From NCBI GenBank assembly GCA_022494885.1, contig JAGVSM010000516.1, positions 1 through 64,000 of the forward strand: a stretch of DNA of 64,000 bases, given 5' to 3'. The DNA comes from Micrasema longulum. Its lineage: Eukaryota > Arthropoda > Insecta > Trichoptera > Brachycentridae. The notes beneath the pieces were generated by a model that saw only the letters and a program-made list of their open reading frames with translations, was not told where the DNA came from and did no database searches. Within the stretch, counting starts at the first letter, position 1, and every line of letters starts with the position of its first letter. The position numbers were made by a program, and so were the translations under genes. Below are positions 1 to 10,404 of the stretch, in pieces.

Positions 1-520
1 AATGAGAGATAAAAAAATGTTTTACAAAAATAATAAATCGATATAGGAACGTTCTGCCTACTAACCACTTACGTAATAAAACATAATTTTATTTTTACTA
101 TGACATGTTTTCATCTCAAGTATCAATATATTAAATATTTTTGGAACAATATAATCCAACGTACGTTGTCTATATTTTGTTATCCATATTACTGATGAAA
201 GTGGGATTTCATTCGATAAAACAATAAAAGGGTGCAGTAAACAACATATTTACTTTTGTGTGATAGTAATATTTATGTATATGACCGAATATGTGAGTTT
301 AAAACATACTTACATTGTGCACCAACCACATTCAAATTTCTCTTATGTGGGTACCTATTATAACAATGGCTTAGTTCCATAGAGGGATTACTATAAAATT
401 TGAAGTTTTGAGTTACACTAAATCACTTTTTTTTTAAAACCGACCCCTTTTAATTTTACAAAGGGATAATTAATTATTAATAGATTAATTTAATAATTCA
501 TTTATTAAATAATTAAAGTT
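1..520. other. AT-rich sequence without recognisable feature
   Basis: No coding frame of note and no repeat shared with other parts of the window was seen. Composition is AT-rich with short A and T runs. Confidence 0.6.
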
Positions 521-524
521 AAAA

Positions 525-720
525 TCGGGTTGTGGTCCTGTGGCTAGTGTCTTGGACTCACGGACCAATGGTTTGTGGTTCGAATCCCACTCTACTCCAA
601 CTTTATTTCTATTTTTTAATGGTGAGTTATTTACAACTCGTTGAAAATGGCATTAAAAATAAAATATTTGGGTAAATCATAAAAACGCAAATATTTCATT
701 TACAAAAAAAATAAAAATAT
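525..720 (+). mobile_element. SINE-2 copy (tRNA-like head)
   Basis: A tRNA-like head carries an A-box-like TGGCTAGTGT and a good B box, GGTTCGAATCC. The 5' and 3' acceptor strands do not pair, so this is not a working tRNA. The downstream body contains GTAAATCATAAAAACGCAAA and an A-rich end. The head is shared with 18683-18800, and the GTAAATCATAAGAACGC body with 36070-36170. A tRNA-derived SINE is the inference. Confidence 0.6.
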
Positions 721-724
721 CTCA

Positions 725-1750
725 CTTTTTTTAAATTTGAAATTTTGCCGGGTTTGCAAGTAGTACCCTCATATATTGTCCCAAGAAGGGGAAAATCCCA
801 ACAATTCAACAATCCCAAGTATTTTGATACAAAATGTGGTCCATAGACAAAGTGTCAACTAATTGGAAAATATGTTACGGTGAAATCTAAAAGACAGAAA
901 TTCTGAAGACGTATGGTACTCGGAAGTCAAGCATACTGGACCGTGGACATAATATACACAATGCGGAGGTATACAATGGGTGGTAACAACCTTTGTTATG
1001 TGGAGAAGGTTCGCAAAACTTCCTACTATGATCTTTTGATATGAGTTCTCTCAAACTATCTTCTTTTCCTTAACTTTACCCCCTCAAGAGTCTCCACAAC
1101 TCCATCCCTAAAGCAAATATTTTCAACTAAAATATTACCATTGTTTCGCTACTACTTATGAATAACATACCATATTAATTTGCATTAGTGAAAAAATGCA
1201 TTAAAACGGCTTGATATTTATTTAAATATCAGGCCCAACATACAACTAGCCGACTGCCGACGCTTGGTATTTTGTGTTCATACATAGTCCAACATCCCGC
1301 CTTATACATACGTTAAAAAATACAATTCAAAGAGGTCTAGTTTAAAGTTTGTCTACGGACTAACAAATAAATTAATATATTGTTCAAATTATTAAAAAAT
1401 TCCACTGCGCGCCGTAAGTCAAAACTTGCACTGTTAATTTGTATGGAGATAGGCGACTCAAACGTTTCGAAATATTCCGAAAGTTTGACTGTGTTACATT
1501 TTAAATTGAATTGCTTTGAAGCGGTTTTAATGCATTTAGAGTATTTTAAAACTTATTTTATCTGGGATTATGGAAGGACATTTTAATAAAATATCTGTAA
1601 CTGGCACACAGAGTATGACAGGAAGGCATTTTGTTTAGTTTTCATGGAAGTTTTTGCATTTATTTCTCATGGGATTTCAAAATTTTAAATTGAAAGAGAA
1701 ATGAATATCCGAATGGAATTAACAGTTCAATCAGTAATATTGATTCGTAA
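725..1750. other. Unassigned AT-rich stretch
   Basis: No recognisable gene or repeat was seen. The 68-codon open frame at 1380-1586 has no recognisable motif and is of a length expected by chance. Confidence 0.5.
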
Positions 1751-1755
1751 AAAAT

Positions 1756-2120
1756 ACAACAGGGGTGGAGAACATTTTGGAGAAGAAAAAATGGAAGTCT
1801 AGGCATTTACAGGGCTTATGACCTGTTATCGGCTGCTTTAATTGGCCACTTTACACACTGTTTAACATGCACCATATTGCCAATGTTTGAACATCCATGT
1901 TTCTTCAATTCTACCATATGTTTTTTTTAGTCGAGTTGAAGATCTGAAACCTTTATTGCTGTGAATAAATTCAACTTAACGAATTATTTCACGTACTAGG
2001 CAACGCCTGAAAATAATTTTACATTTTTTAAACTTATTTTTGAACCAGTTGGTTTAATTACAATATTTTTAATTTGTCCAATCCAGTCTTTTGTCTACAA
2101 GCATTTGGACACACTCAAAA
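1756..2120 (+). mobile_element. Family A TIR element, partial copy
   Basis: It starts with the family signature ACAGGGGTGGAGAACATTTT, followed by the blocks CATTTACAGGGCTTATGACC, ACACACTGTTTAACATGCAC and TAGGCAACGCCTGAAA, in the order seen in the other copies. It ends at the terminal motif CAAGCATTTGGACACACTC, whose reverse complement starts other copies. No ORF is present, so it is non-autonomous. Confidence 0.7.
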
Positions 2121-2124
2121 AATT

Positions 2125-2815
2125 GTAGTATTAATCCTGTTGGGATTACGCGAAGTGATGTTTCTAATATCAGACATCTAAGAAGACATGCGGTAGGTAA
2201 GAATTTTGAAGAATTGGTATTAGAACATCACGCAGATGCCTACCCGATATAGTGCAAAAAAAAACTGCATGACCGATTAATTTTGGCGGACTGAAATCGA
2301 TAAAAACGACGTGACATTTTTTTGCCCGTTATTCCGCATGTCAAAACTAAACCGATTTTGGTGTTTTTTTTTATGAAGAGTATTAGGATAAAATTTTATG
2401 CATCCTGAAAATTTCCGTTTTTCAAATTATTTATCATATTTGTATACCATTTGTCCAAAGATGACAGATAAAACTGGGCGCTTTTTTGGGTTTTTGAATT
2501 GTCCTAGCTCCCATAAGAAACAATTTTATCAAAAAATCAAAACAACAAAGACACGCCATTGATAAATATCTGTGGGGTGTGAAAAAATGTTGCTCTAGTG
2601 TTATATCTAGGGTGAAAATACGAAACTACGTTTGCTTGAAGAAAACCGAAATCGCGTTTTCTTTTAAGTAAAAAAAACATACCGCAGTGTGTTCTATGTC
2701 AGGAGAACATTTCAGTTTCAGTGCAGCAGAGCAGCGTTTTTATAATAATTAAAACATCCATACAAGAATTTGTTACCCACTTAGTCTAAAGACTTTTCGG
2801 TGGGACACATTTTTT
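2125..2815. other. Unassigned sequence
   Basis: No coding frame or shared repeat was recognised. The stretch has several homopolymeric A and T runs. Confidence 0.5.
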
Positions 2816-3130
2816 TATTTTTTTATGACAGGTTTATATTACGTTTATTTTATTTATATTTTACAAATTTGTTTTTAAACAGGTACTATTAAGTATCTAG
2901 AAGATACTCCTTCAGTGCTTTTTTTTTTCATTTGAAGATCTTTCATGTTAATGATGGTTCGTGGAAGATCATTGTACAATCTTGGAACAACGCAATTTAA
3001 TGTTCGCTCTCCGAAGTAATTTGTAATTCGGGGAACAAACAGGGAGCCCTTAGTTTTTAATCTAGTGTTGTGAGTGTGAGAAACTCTTTTTTAATATTTT
3101 CACTACTGGCTTTCTCTCAGGGCTAGACAG
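2816..3130 (-). mobile_element. LINE 3' end remnant (CR1/Jockey-like RT C-terminus)
   Basis: Read on the minus strand, one frame gives a stretch with GSLFVPRITNYFGERTLN followed by PRLYNDLPRT. This is the typical C-terminal 'yN.LP..ik' signature of CR1/Jockey-group LINE ORF2 proteins. To the left (3' of the LINE) lies a T-rich tract consistent with a 3' UTR and A tail. The fragment has no catalytic RT core. The subfamily cannot be named without a search. Confidence 0.6.
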
Positions 3131-3256
3131 GGAAGATAAAATGACACACAATTATATCTTTCATTTAGTCCTCTTCTACGCATCTTTTTTATGCACACAC
3201 GCCCTTAATCCAGAGTTGTCATTTTCAACCGATTACATATATTATTTATATATTAT

Positions 3257-3400
3257 TCCCTTTCTGCACCTTATGGTGCCAGATGACTACATTAGTTTAC
3301 CAACAGCTGCGTACTTTTATCTTTTTTTTTACATTAAGGTAAGATAATCAGTCTTACGCTTCAGGTGCTAGTCCTGAGACTATTATATATTATATTGTAA
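3257..3400 (-). mobile_element. SINE-1 body fragment
   Basis: It carries the SINE-1 body blocks in reverse: CCCTTTCTGCACCTTATGGT, then AAGGTAAGATAATCAGTCTT and ACGCTTCAGGTGCTAGTCC. The same blocks occur at 51558-51720 and, on the plus strand, at 10520-10615. No tRNA head is attached. Confidence 0.6.
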
Positions 3401-3574
3401 AACACCATTACATTATAAATATATACTGCAAACGTTAGTTCGTGGTGAATCAGTAAACAAAAATTTCAAAGAGTTCACACGAAACTATCTTTCCAAACCC
3501 TTGATCTTCCATTCACAAAACCAATCGTAACCAGCTAGGCTAGAACGCTAGAACATAACAGCAAGCTTGTTCTG

Positions 3575-3725
3575 CCACAAGATCGTTTCGTAAGTTCGTT
3601 CGTTCGTCATATATATTTATCATTCTAACGCGATCAAAACCATATTTTGCTCTCGTTCTATCTCATTCAATACCAATGAATTTACGAAACAAATAAGTTA
3701 TGACAAAAGGCCACTGATCCAAATA
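3575..3725. repeat. TTCG-rich repeat, copy 1
   Basis: The block starts CGTTTCGTAAGTTCGTTCGT and runs through ATTCTAACGCGATCA to AAGGCCACTGAT. It recurs at 10813-10965 with the same order of blocks. GTTTCGTAAGTTC near the left and GAATTTACGAAAC near the right are inverted relative to each other, suggesting a small foldback or TIR element. Confidence 0.55.
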
Positions 3726-3734
3726 GGCTCGAAG

Positions 3735-4195
3735 CTTAATACATCAATCACAGTAATAAATTTAGAGAAAAAATATTTTTAATAAAAACACCAGTCCTAA
3801 TAGCGTATGAATTTAATAACGGTAACACTATATATTTAATATTGAAATCAATTTTTTCACCTGATTCAATGATCCATTTGAAATACTACTAAAGCTTTTC
3901 CTGGTTGAAAATATTGACTAAATTACTGATATGAACGAATATCTTGCATATATTAAAAATGGCGACGCGTATAACTCGGAGTTTTTTTAATAAAAGATCA
4001 TTTCAGCCGGTTGCATCAATAATTTGTTATCTTCCATATAAAATCATGAGTCATCTGGTTAGATTTGTCATCAGGTTCAGTTGATTGAGGCTCACATTCA
4101 TTTATAATGATTTTTGAATAAACAATATGTTTTTGATCCTTGAACTAGATCAAAAATATAATTAGTTCATTAATAAATAAGTACGAGTAGTAGTA
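3735..4195. other. Unassigned AT-rich stretch with short AGT repeat
   Basis: No gene or dispersed repeat was recognised. A short (AGT)n run, GAGTAGTAGTAGTAGG, occurs at about 4185-4200, immediately before the SINE-3 head. Confidence 0.5.
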
Positions 4196-4198
4196 GTA

Positions 4199-4330
4199 GG
4201 CGGCTTTCTTGGTGTAGTGGTTGAGAAACTTGACTCAGACGCGGAAGGTTTTGGGTTCGATTCGCGGTAAGACCACAAACAATACTTTCCTGTAATTGGA
4301 CCTCGAGGCCTGTCGTGGTTTAAAAGCAAA
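4199..4330 (+). mobile_element. SINE-3 copy (tRNA-like head)
   Basis: The head has an A-box-like TGGTGTAGTGGTTGAGA and a B box, GGTTCGATTCG. The body contains TGGACCTCGAGGCCTGTCG. A related copy lies at 36985-37145, with GGTTTGATTCCC and GGGATCCTGGCCTATTGTGG at the same places. The acceptor arm is not paired, so a SINE is more likely than a tRNA gene. Confidence 0.55.
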
Positions 4331-4334
4331 GGGT

Positions 4335-5105
4335 TTTTTTACATCTTTATGAAACTTGATTAGAGTTAAAATTTCTCGTGAACATAATTACTTCATCTTG
4401 TTTATTCAGTTCCTCGAAATTTATAATGATTTTAAAATTTATTAGAATTCACTAAATGAAGATATTTCGTAACGAAGATTTCTGGAAATTAATGTTTAAT
4501 ATTTTCTCGCTTATTTGGTACATGGTTTTAAATAACTGTTTGTTTTGTTTTAAAATAAAATTGTTTTCTTTAGTATCTACCGCACATTGCGCATTGTTTA
4601 AAAGCTTATCATGTTTATCTTTTCAATAAGTGATGTTTTGTTTTGTGTTTTTTTTTTAAAAGTGATTTTTCATTAGCCAAAAAGGGATGGATTTTTTTTT
4701 AAAATCCTAAATAGAAAATATTATTGGAAGTCCCCATGACCCATCCATCACATCGACTCCTGGTAGTGTAGGTGTGTCCTTTTGGAGATTTAGCTATTAT
4801 AATCAATTTCCCTTTTTTTATCAAACTTTTATTTTAACGTTTCATGTTTATGACTTTTAAAGGGATTTTATTTTTTATTATGAACAACAATAATGTTTAT
4901 AAACACCCATGCAAAGCATGCAGTTCACAATCTAGAATACCAAGCAACAAGTGAGTCTTACAAAATTTGACTAAAGAATATATCCATACATGAATCCGGG
5001 TTTCAATACTTTGTTTACAAATGCTTCTCTCATCCAAAGGCAGAGATCTCGAAACTACTATTTGCGGCCTAAAATTTAACAACAAAAAATTTACTTTATT
5101 TGATT
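4335..5105. other. Unassigned AT-rich stretch
   Basis: No recognisable gene or shared repeat was seen. The 62-codon minus-strand frame at 4897-5085 has no motif I recognise. Confidence 0.5.
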
Positions 5106-5109
5106 CATA

Positions 5110-5430
5110 GCAAAGTTATTCACTACAGTAAAGAACATTAGTGGAATGAATATAAAAAATGTTTTATTACACGCGGGAAAAATTAAAGCATTCAATTGTA
5201 CGCCGTAGTTTCTCGAAAATGCAATTATTTTTTTTTTCAAAAATTGCTCTTCATTGAACGACGACACTAGTCCTTAAAATTCAACCAACGATAGAGTGTT
5301 ATGATACATTTCCGGTTACCGAGAAGCCAACCCACCAATCAGGATGAATGAACACTTAAAAAATCATAGCGCTGATAATACGATAGATTAATTTTTTATT
5401 ATTTTTAATTTGGCTTAGTCATTTTTTTTT
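5110..5430 (+). mobile_element. Family B TIR element, partial copy
   Basis: It contains the family B blocks ATAAAAAATGTTTTATTACA, TTTCTCGAAAATGCAATTAT and AAATCATAGCGCTGATAATA in the expected order. The terminal motif pair (GAGGAAGTTCAGTG and its complement) is not clear here, so the ends are approximate. It is non-coding. Confidence 0.6.
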
Positions 5431-5449
5431 CTTAGAGGTCCTCATGAAT

Positions 5450-5512
5450 AGTTCTCGCCCTCCAAGCCCGGGTCTATAAAGAGCCTGGCTGCTGTGTGGA
5501 AGACGAGAACTT
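5450..5512. other. GC-rich inverted repeat (hairpin)
   Basis: TAGTTCTCG at the left pairs with CGAGAACT at the right, with a further partly paired CCTCC/GGAAG segment inside. The loop contains CCCGGGTCTATAAAGAGCC. It stands out in AT-rich surroundings. The function is unknown. Confidence 0.4.
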
Positions 5513-5514
5513 TC

Positions 5515-6360
5515 ATTTTTATTTTATTTGGGATTTTCACAAATATTAGATAAACAAAATTAGTAGAAAAATATTAACAATACCAGAGCCAATTAAAAAA
5601 AATCCTCTGTTAATCTAATGACACATAATTTATAAGGAAAATTTTGACGTTTTTGTATGAAAGTGACGTTTGTATTCATGTGTATGTGAATGTGTGTATG
5701 CGTGAATGAATGAAGGAGAGGGTGCGTGTGTGTGGGTGCGTAAGAAAAAAGAATATTTTGTAAAACTTGTAATTACATTAAAAATGGTACAATAAAGAAC
5801 TTGGTAAAAAATTAAAAACCTCTTTGATGAAATTTAAATCAAGAAACGTTATAAATTGTTTTTTTTAAATGTATGTTAAATTTTAAAACCGTATTCTGAA
5901 ATAAAAGCATTTTATTTCAAAATTTAACTGATACAAACTTAATAAACTGTATTAATCAATATACTGTATAAAATACAATATATTGATTTATATATTAAAA
6001 TACAGTATATTGATTTATATATATACCACTGCAACAATTCGAAAAAACGGAGTTTTGATGTGTGCACGGATAAACTTTAATACACGGCTAACATTATAAA
6101 TTTTATTTCATTGCATTTTGCGAGTAGCGTATCATACTTTTATCAAAACAAAAACCAGATACAAATATCAATTAACAACATTATTTTTTTATTATGAATT
6201 ATACTATATTATTTATGTCTAAGTAACATATATTCCTGACAAATATATAAACTTTATATTTGTATAATAACAATTATTAATTTCTTACATTTGATTAGTT
6301 AGGCATTTAAAATTAAGCAGTTCTGTTTTTTTTTGTTATTGTTTTATTGGTATAGAACTA
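5515..6360. other. Unassigned AT-rich stretch with local simple repeats
   Basis: A TG-rich simple tract lies at about 5680-5740. A direct repeat with the core TATATTGATTTATATAT occurs twice near 5979-6023. No gene was recognised. Confidence 0.5.
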
Positions 6361-6364
6361 CCTA

Positions 6365-6525
6365 TGGTTCAAAAGATAAAAAATATCCATTTTAGAACAG
6401 GCTGAGCCATGTTAGATGGAGACTGTCCTAAACAGAGAACACTCCGTTTTCTTTTTTTTTTCACTAGTTTTATAAAGATTAAATATGTATACTTATTTTA
6501 TGCAATAAATTTATAAAATAGAATA
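6365..6525 (-). repeat. Family G hairpin repeat, copy 1
   Basis: On the minus strand it reads TTTATTGCATAAAATAAGTA, then GGACAGTCTCCATCTAACAT and GGCTCAGCCTGTTCTAAAAT. The same blocks occur on the plus strand at 24900-25075 and 37300-37450. The segments CTCCATCTA and TAGGATGGAG of the better copy can pair to form a hairpin. Confidence 0.55.
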
Positions 6526-6572
6526 AAAAACAACAGAGATGGAGAACACTTTAGAGAAAGGAATATGGAATT

Positions 6573-8180
6573 TTATTTTATTTATTTTATTTTATTTATT
6601 TGGATAACCAACAGCTATAATTATATCATATTTATATAACAAAACAAATAACAAATAAGCCAATTACAGGTTTTCACAAGTAGCATCACAGTAAGTTAAA
6701 AAGATTCTCGAACATAAAATGAATAGTAATTAAATGTAAATTTAAAAGAAAAGAAAAAAAAATACTACGAGTTATTTTAAAAGCAAACGCCGCACGTTAT
6801 TAAGGTTATTTTCAAATAAATCTATGTTAAATGATTTATTTAGTATATTAAAATTATTAAAAGTTCGCCATAAATATGAATTTTGCCTATAATTAGATGA
6901 AACAAGAGGTATGTGAAGAAGAGGGTTATTTCTTAAAACTTTGGAAGGAACATTGATAGAAAGTTTGCAAAGTAGTTCAGGACAGTCAATTGAACCAGAG
7001 GCAATTTTAAGTAAATAAATTATATCCGCTATTTCACGACGTTTTTGCAGAGGCAGTAGGTGATGTTTTTTACATATATGAATATACTGGTCAGATTTAA
7101 ACTCAAGTTTCAACCGGAAACACATGAACTTTACGAATTTTTTTTGAATATTTTCAATGCGTGATATCTGCACATTGTACATAGGATTCCATATTTGTGA
7201 TGCATATTCTAAGTTGCTTCGCACTAATGTACAGTAAAGGATTTTAAGTGTCTTTGCCATAGTGAACGACGTAGAGCTACGCATAACAAAGCCAAGCGCA
7301 CGCGATGACTTTTTTATGATGCTGTCAACATGGGCGTCAAAAAGTAATTTACTATCATGGAAGACACCTAGATCTTTTACACATAATGAGCGTTGGAGGT
7401 TTTGGCCCTTAAGCACATAGTTAGTACGTAAAAATTTTACTTTGCGACTAAATGTAATAACTGAACACTTAGAAGGATTAAGGTCCAAGCAGTTGGAGTT
7501 GCAGTAATCCTCTAGACGGTCGAGATCTGACTGCAGATCAAAGACGTCAGCTGGGGTCTTGATTGTTGCAAAAATTTTCATGTCGTCAGCAAAACAAAGC
7601 AAACGCAAAGAGGTAAAGCATTTATCAATGTCGTTAACAAAAATTATGAAGAGCAAAGGTCCCAGAAGAGACCCTTGAGGCACCCCGCTGGGGACCCGTA
7701 CCCAACTAGAAATAAAATTATTAACCACTACCGCTTGCGACCTGTTGTCTATATAAGATGAAAACCATCTGAAGAGGTCACCTCTAATACCGATTTTAGT
7801 TAATTTTTTTAATGGTAATTTGTGATCGATTCGGTCGAAGCATTTACTGTAATCGGTGTAAATAACGTCTACCTGATGACCACCGTCCATTGAATCAGTA
7901 AGGTAATCATTAAGTAAGATTAAATTTGAAACAGTAGATCTCCCTTTTAGAAAGCCATGTTGAGATGGACTCAGTGAGTTTTTAATGGCGGAATATAGTT
8001 GGTTATAGATTATTCTTTCAAATACTTTCGACACTATACACAGTTTAGAAATTGGTCTATAATTGGCAATATCGGTTTTAGGCCCTTTCTTGTGGACTGG
8101 TGTTATAAAAGCGGATTTCCAAATATGTGGGATTGTGCATTCTTTGAGAGATCTTTTGAATAGCAAAGTGATTGGTACAC
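6573..8180 (-). mobile_element. 5'-truncated Jockey/CR1-like LINE nested in family A
   Basis: The insert contains a 464-codon RT frame on the minus strand followed by about 200 bp of 3' UTR. It ends in a TTTTA-type tract at 6573-6602, which on the element's own strand is an A-rich simple-repeat tail. The host repeat is interrupted precisely here, and the tetranucleotide AATT occurs at both junctions (6569-6572 and 8181-8184), a possible short target duplication. The endonuclease domain and the start of the RT domain are missing, so it is dead on arrival for retrotransposition. Confidence 0.8.
6772..8166 (-). CDS. Reverse transcriptase C-terminal two thirds (LINE ORF2 fragment)
   Basis: This 464-codon open frame encodes the RT part of a non-LTR retrotransposon ORF2 protein, which copies element RNA into the genome at a nicked target. 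Visible motifs are NYRPIS at residues 35-40, HGFLKGRST at 70-78, the first catalytic Asp block TDYSKCFDRIDH at 104-115, GVPQGSLLGPLLF at 161-173, the catalytic CFADD at 191-195 and VKDLGV at 263-268. The region after residue 300 matches the usual Jockey/CR1-type C-terminus (LVRSNLEYA at 314-322). No stop or frameshift interrupts it, so it is the youngest-looking LINE here. The frame opens at TTG only because the element is truncated; the true ORF start and the endonuclease domain are absent, and the coding sense continues about five codons upstream to the insertion junction. A working host gene is unlikely. Confidence 0.85.
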   Translation of the reverse strand: MLFKRSLKECTIPHIWKSAFITPVHKKGPKTDIANYRPISKLCIVSKVFERIIYNQLYSAIKNSLSPSQHGFLKGRSTVSNLILLNDYLTDSMDGGHQVDVIYTDYSKCFDRIDHKLPLKKLTKIGIRGDLFRWFSSYIDNRSQAVVVNNFISSWVRVPSGVPQGSLLGPLLFIIFVNDIDKCFTSLRLLCFADDMKIFATIKTPADVFDLQSDLDRLEDYCNSNCLDLNPSKCSVITFSRKVKFLRTNYVLKGQNLQRSLCVKDLGVFHDSKLLFDAHVDSIIKKSSRALGFVMRSSTSFTMAKTLKILYCTLVRSNLEYASQIWNPMYNVQISRIENIQKKFVKFMCFRLKLEFKSDQYIHICKKHHLLPLQKRREIADIIYLLKIASGSIDCPELLCKLSINVPSKVLRNNPLLHIPLVSSNYRQNSYLWRTFNNFNILNKSFNIDLFENNLNNVRRLLLK

Positions 8181-8805
8181 AATTCTAGGCATTTACAGGG
8201 CTTATGACTTGTCATTAGCTGGTTTAAGTAGCCTTTTCACACTGTGTAACATTCACCATTTTGCCCATGTTCAAACTTACACATTTTCTCAACTCTTCCA
8301 TCTGTTAAGTTTTGTAAAGCAAAAGCACTAAAACCTTTATCACTCCACGTCTCCGTGATATCCACGACTCCTTATTTTTTAATTTCTTAGTTTGTCTCTT
8401 AGACATACACCGAGCATCTGTGTTTTCATCGATTGTTGCGTGTATTCAGCATTCTGCCTATGTTTTAACATACTTATTTTTTATATTCTTCCATCTGTTA
8501 ATTTAAATGAAGCAAAATTACTTATTGATGTAAAGATATTCATCTGATCGAATTATTTCACATACAAGGCAACACCTAACAACAATTTTCCAATTTTTAA
8601 ACTTTCTCTTTTGCCAGTTGTTTTTATTACAGCCATTATTACTAGCCAATGACAGGTCATAAGCCTTGTAAATGCTAAGACTTCCATATTCCCTTCTCTA
8701 AAATGTTCTCTGTCTCTGTTGTAATTTGTTAATCTTAAAGACTATCTAGGGGGTGAATTCCATTCTTTTGTCTGCAAACATTTGGACAGACAGTTAGCTT
8801 TAACA

Positions 8806-8895
8806 GTCAGCCTCGGTCATGGCGTAGTGTTCATCACGTTTGCCTACCACGCAAGAGGTCTCGGGTTTGATTCCCGGCATAGGTTAACATGAAAT
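8806..8895 (+). mobile_element. SINE-1 head, separated from its body
   Basis: The tRNA-like head has an A-box region TGGCGTAGTGTTCATCACG and the B box GGTTTGATTCCCGGC. The stretch GCCTACCACGCAAGAGG resembles the anticodon arm of a tRNA-Gly. The acceptor stem does not pair. The matching SINE-1 body is found about 690 bp downstream at 9585-9765, with LINE sequence between them. Confidence 0.6.
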
Positions 8896-9199
8896 TATAA
8901 ATGTAATTATAATTATAATTTAATCTAACTGTACCTACCTAATATTTTATTTTTTGTACCCTTTTCTCTTGTTTTTTTTTCTTGTTTAAAAAAAAAGAAG
9001 GGAGGACTGATAGCTCCGTATTAATCCGTATGGATCCGCCGGTGAAAGGATTTTTAGTCCGAGTAAACAAAATATTTTTCTTTTATTTGTTTTATTATTT
9101 CATTATTATTGTAATATTTTATGTATTTTTTTACGTGTGGAATGATGTGGAATGGATATTTCAATTTACGCTTTTTTCCTTCTTTTTTTGACATTGTAT

Positions 9200-9455
9200 T
9201 TAGTAATTTATTTATTATATATACGGCCTAAGCCAATTACAACAGTTACATGAAGAAACATAAATGCAAGAAACTGAACAAAAAGAACATAAACTATTTA
9301 GCAAAGACAAACCAGGGCAAAACAATAATTGTATCCAATATATTAAAAAAAACGAAAGACCTAAAACTTCGAGCTAAACCATGCCAATCCAACTTCATCC
9401 CACACTGTTAAGTCGCGAAGAGATCTACGAAAAGCCGGAAGATCTATCCCAAAAA
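9200..9455 (-). mobile_element. LINE 3' UTR fragment
   Basis: The segment AGCCAATTACAACAGTTACA with the following ATGAAGAAACATAAATG and CCATGCCAATCCAACTTCATC is repeated at 39808-40020, where it precedes (on the plus strand) a degenerate minus-strand LINE RT region. This copy holds only the UTR-like part. The T-rich left edge fits a minus-strand A tail. Confidence 0.55.
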
Positions 9456-9459
9456 GTAA

Positions 9460-9580
9460 TGTATAGAAAACTATAATTGGCCTTTAATTTTGGTTAATTT
9501 GTAAATATTTATTTTTTTGTTGTAATAACTGTTGTTTTCCTTGTAATAAATTAATAAATAAAATAAAATAAAGTGAAATA
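9460..9580 (+). mobile_element. Short LINE-like 3' tail
   Basis: The stretch ends in AATAAATTAATAAATAAAATAAAATAAAG, an A-rich simple tail typical of plus-strand LINE insertions. No coding part remains. Together with 9200-9455 it separates the SINE-1 head from its body. Confidence 0.35.
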
Positions 9581-9584
9581 TTTA

Positions 9585-9765
9585 CTTAAAAATGCGTTTT
9601 TACACCAAAATATTTTCATAGAACGTGGACCTGAAGCGTAAGACTGATCATCTTATCTTCTTATAAAATAAAGTAAAATGATTAAGGTACGCTGCGATCA
9701 GTGTACCAATGCAGTGCCCTATGCATCATCGGGTACGGAAAGGAAAAGATGATGGTGATTAACAG
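9585..9765 (+). mobile_element. SINE-1 body
   Basis: It contains CCTGAAGCGTAAGACTGATC, TACGCTGCGATCAGTGTACC and AATGCAGTGCCCTATGCATC, the SINE-1 body blocks in order. It is probably the missing downstream half of the SINE whose head lies at 8806-8895. Confidence 0.6.
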
Positions 9766-9769
9766 TCAA

Positions 9770-10400
9770 GGTCCAGCACTTGCAGTACTCAAAAGCTTTA
9801 AAACCCCTGTTCTTACGTATTCTTAACATTAGTACCAGCTGGATTGTTATGTATTTTACGAACCTGAGTTAGACATTAAAAAGCTTTTTCACCCCCACAC
9901 AGTTCCTACCCTCGCATTTCATTCGAATCTCTTTGTTTATCATACTCCGTAAACAGGAGAAGAGCTAAATAAACTTTTTTCATTGAAAATAAAATTAGCA
10001 GAGAATGCTCTTAATTTTCCGAGAGTTAATTCTAATTTAATAACATCTCGGCATTGTAACTAGAAAAATTTGCCTCCATAATTATTTGGTAATATTGTGT
10101 TTTTTGAGAATAACTATTATTTTAATAATCTATTAACATTATTGATAAATTGAGTCTATTTTAAAATAAGATTATTGGAATAATTGAATTTTAATTATGT
10201 AATCAAGTCACGACAAAACTCAGCAAAATAGTGAGCAAGTCCATTGAACTGTTAATAATATTTTTGATATTTTCGAAGATATTTTTTTAAATCTTTTAAC
10301 AACATAATCAAAAATACAGTCTTGTTTCTTCAAATACGCAAATTTTCGTAAATAAAATTGACAAATAATAATGCAGAATAATATTTTTTACCCAATATCA
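9770..10400. other. Unassigned AT-rich stretch
   Basis: No coding frame, TIR pair or repeat shared with the rest of the window was recognised. Confidence 0.5.
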
Positions 10401-10404
10401 CCAA

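Larger units (their letters stand above)
6526..8790 (+). mobile_element. Family A TIR element interrupted by a LINE
   Basis: The left end, CAACAGAGATGGAGAACACT, is mirrored at the right by ATGTTCTCTGTCTCTGTTGT. The adjacent CATTTACAGGGCTTATGAC block is mirrored by GTCATAAGCCTTGTAAATG, so the inverted ends exceed 60 bp. The right end continues to the terminal motif TGTCTGCAAACATTTGGACA. A LINE at 6573-8180 splits the left inverted repeat, between GAATATGGAATT and CTAGGCATTTACAG. No transposase frame is present outside the LINE. Confidence 0.75.

Noticed and set aside
525..600. tRNA genes at the tRNA-like heads (also 4199, 8806, 10405, 18683, 36213, 36985, 51865, 61345)
   Set aside because: A and B boxes are present, but acceptor stems do not pair and each head continues into a repeated SINE body or a degraded flank.
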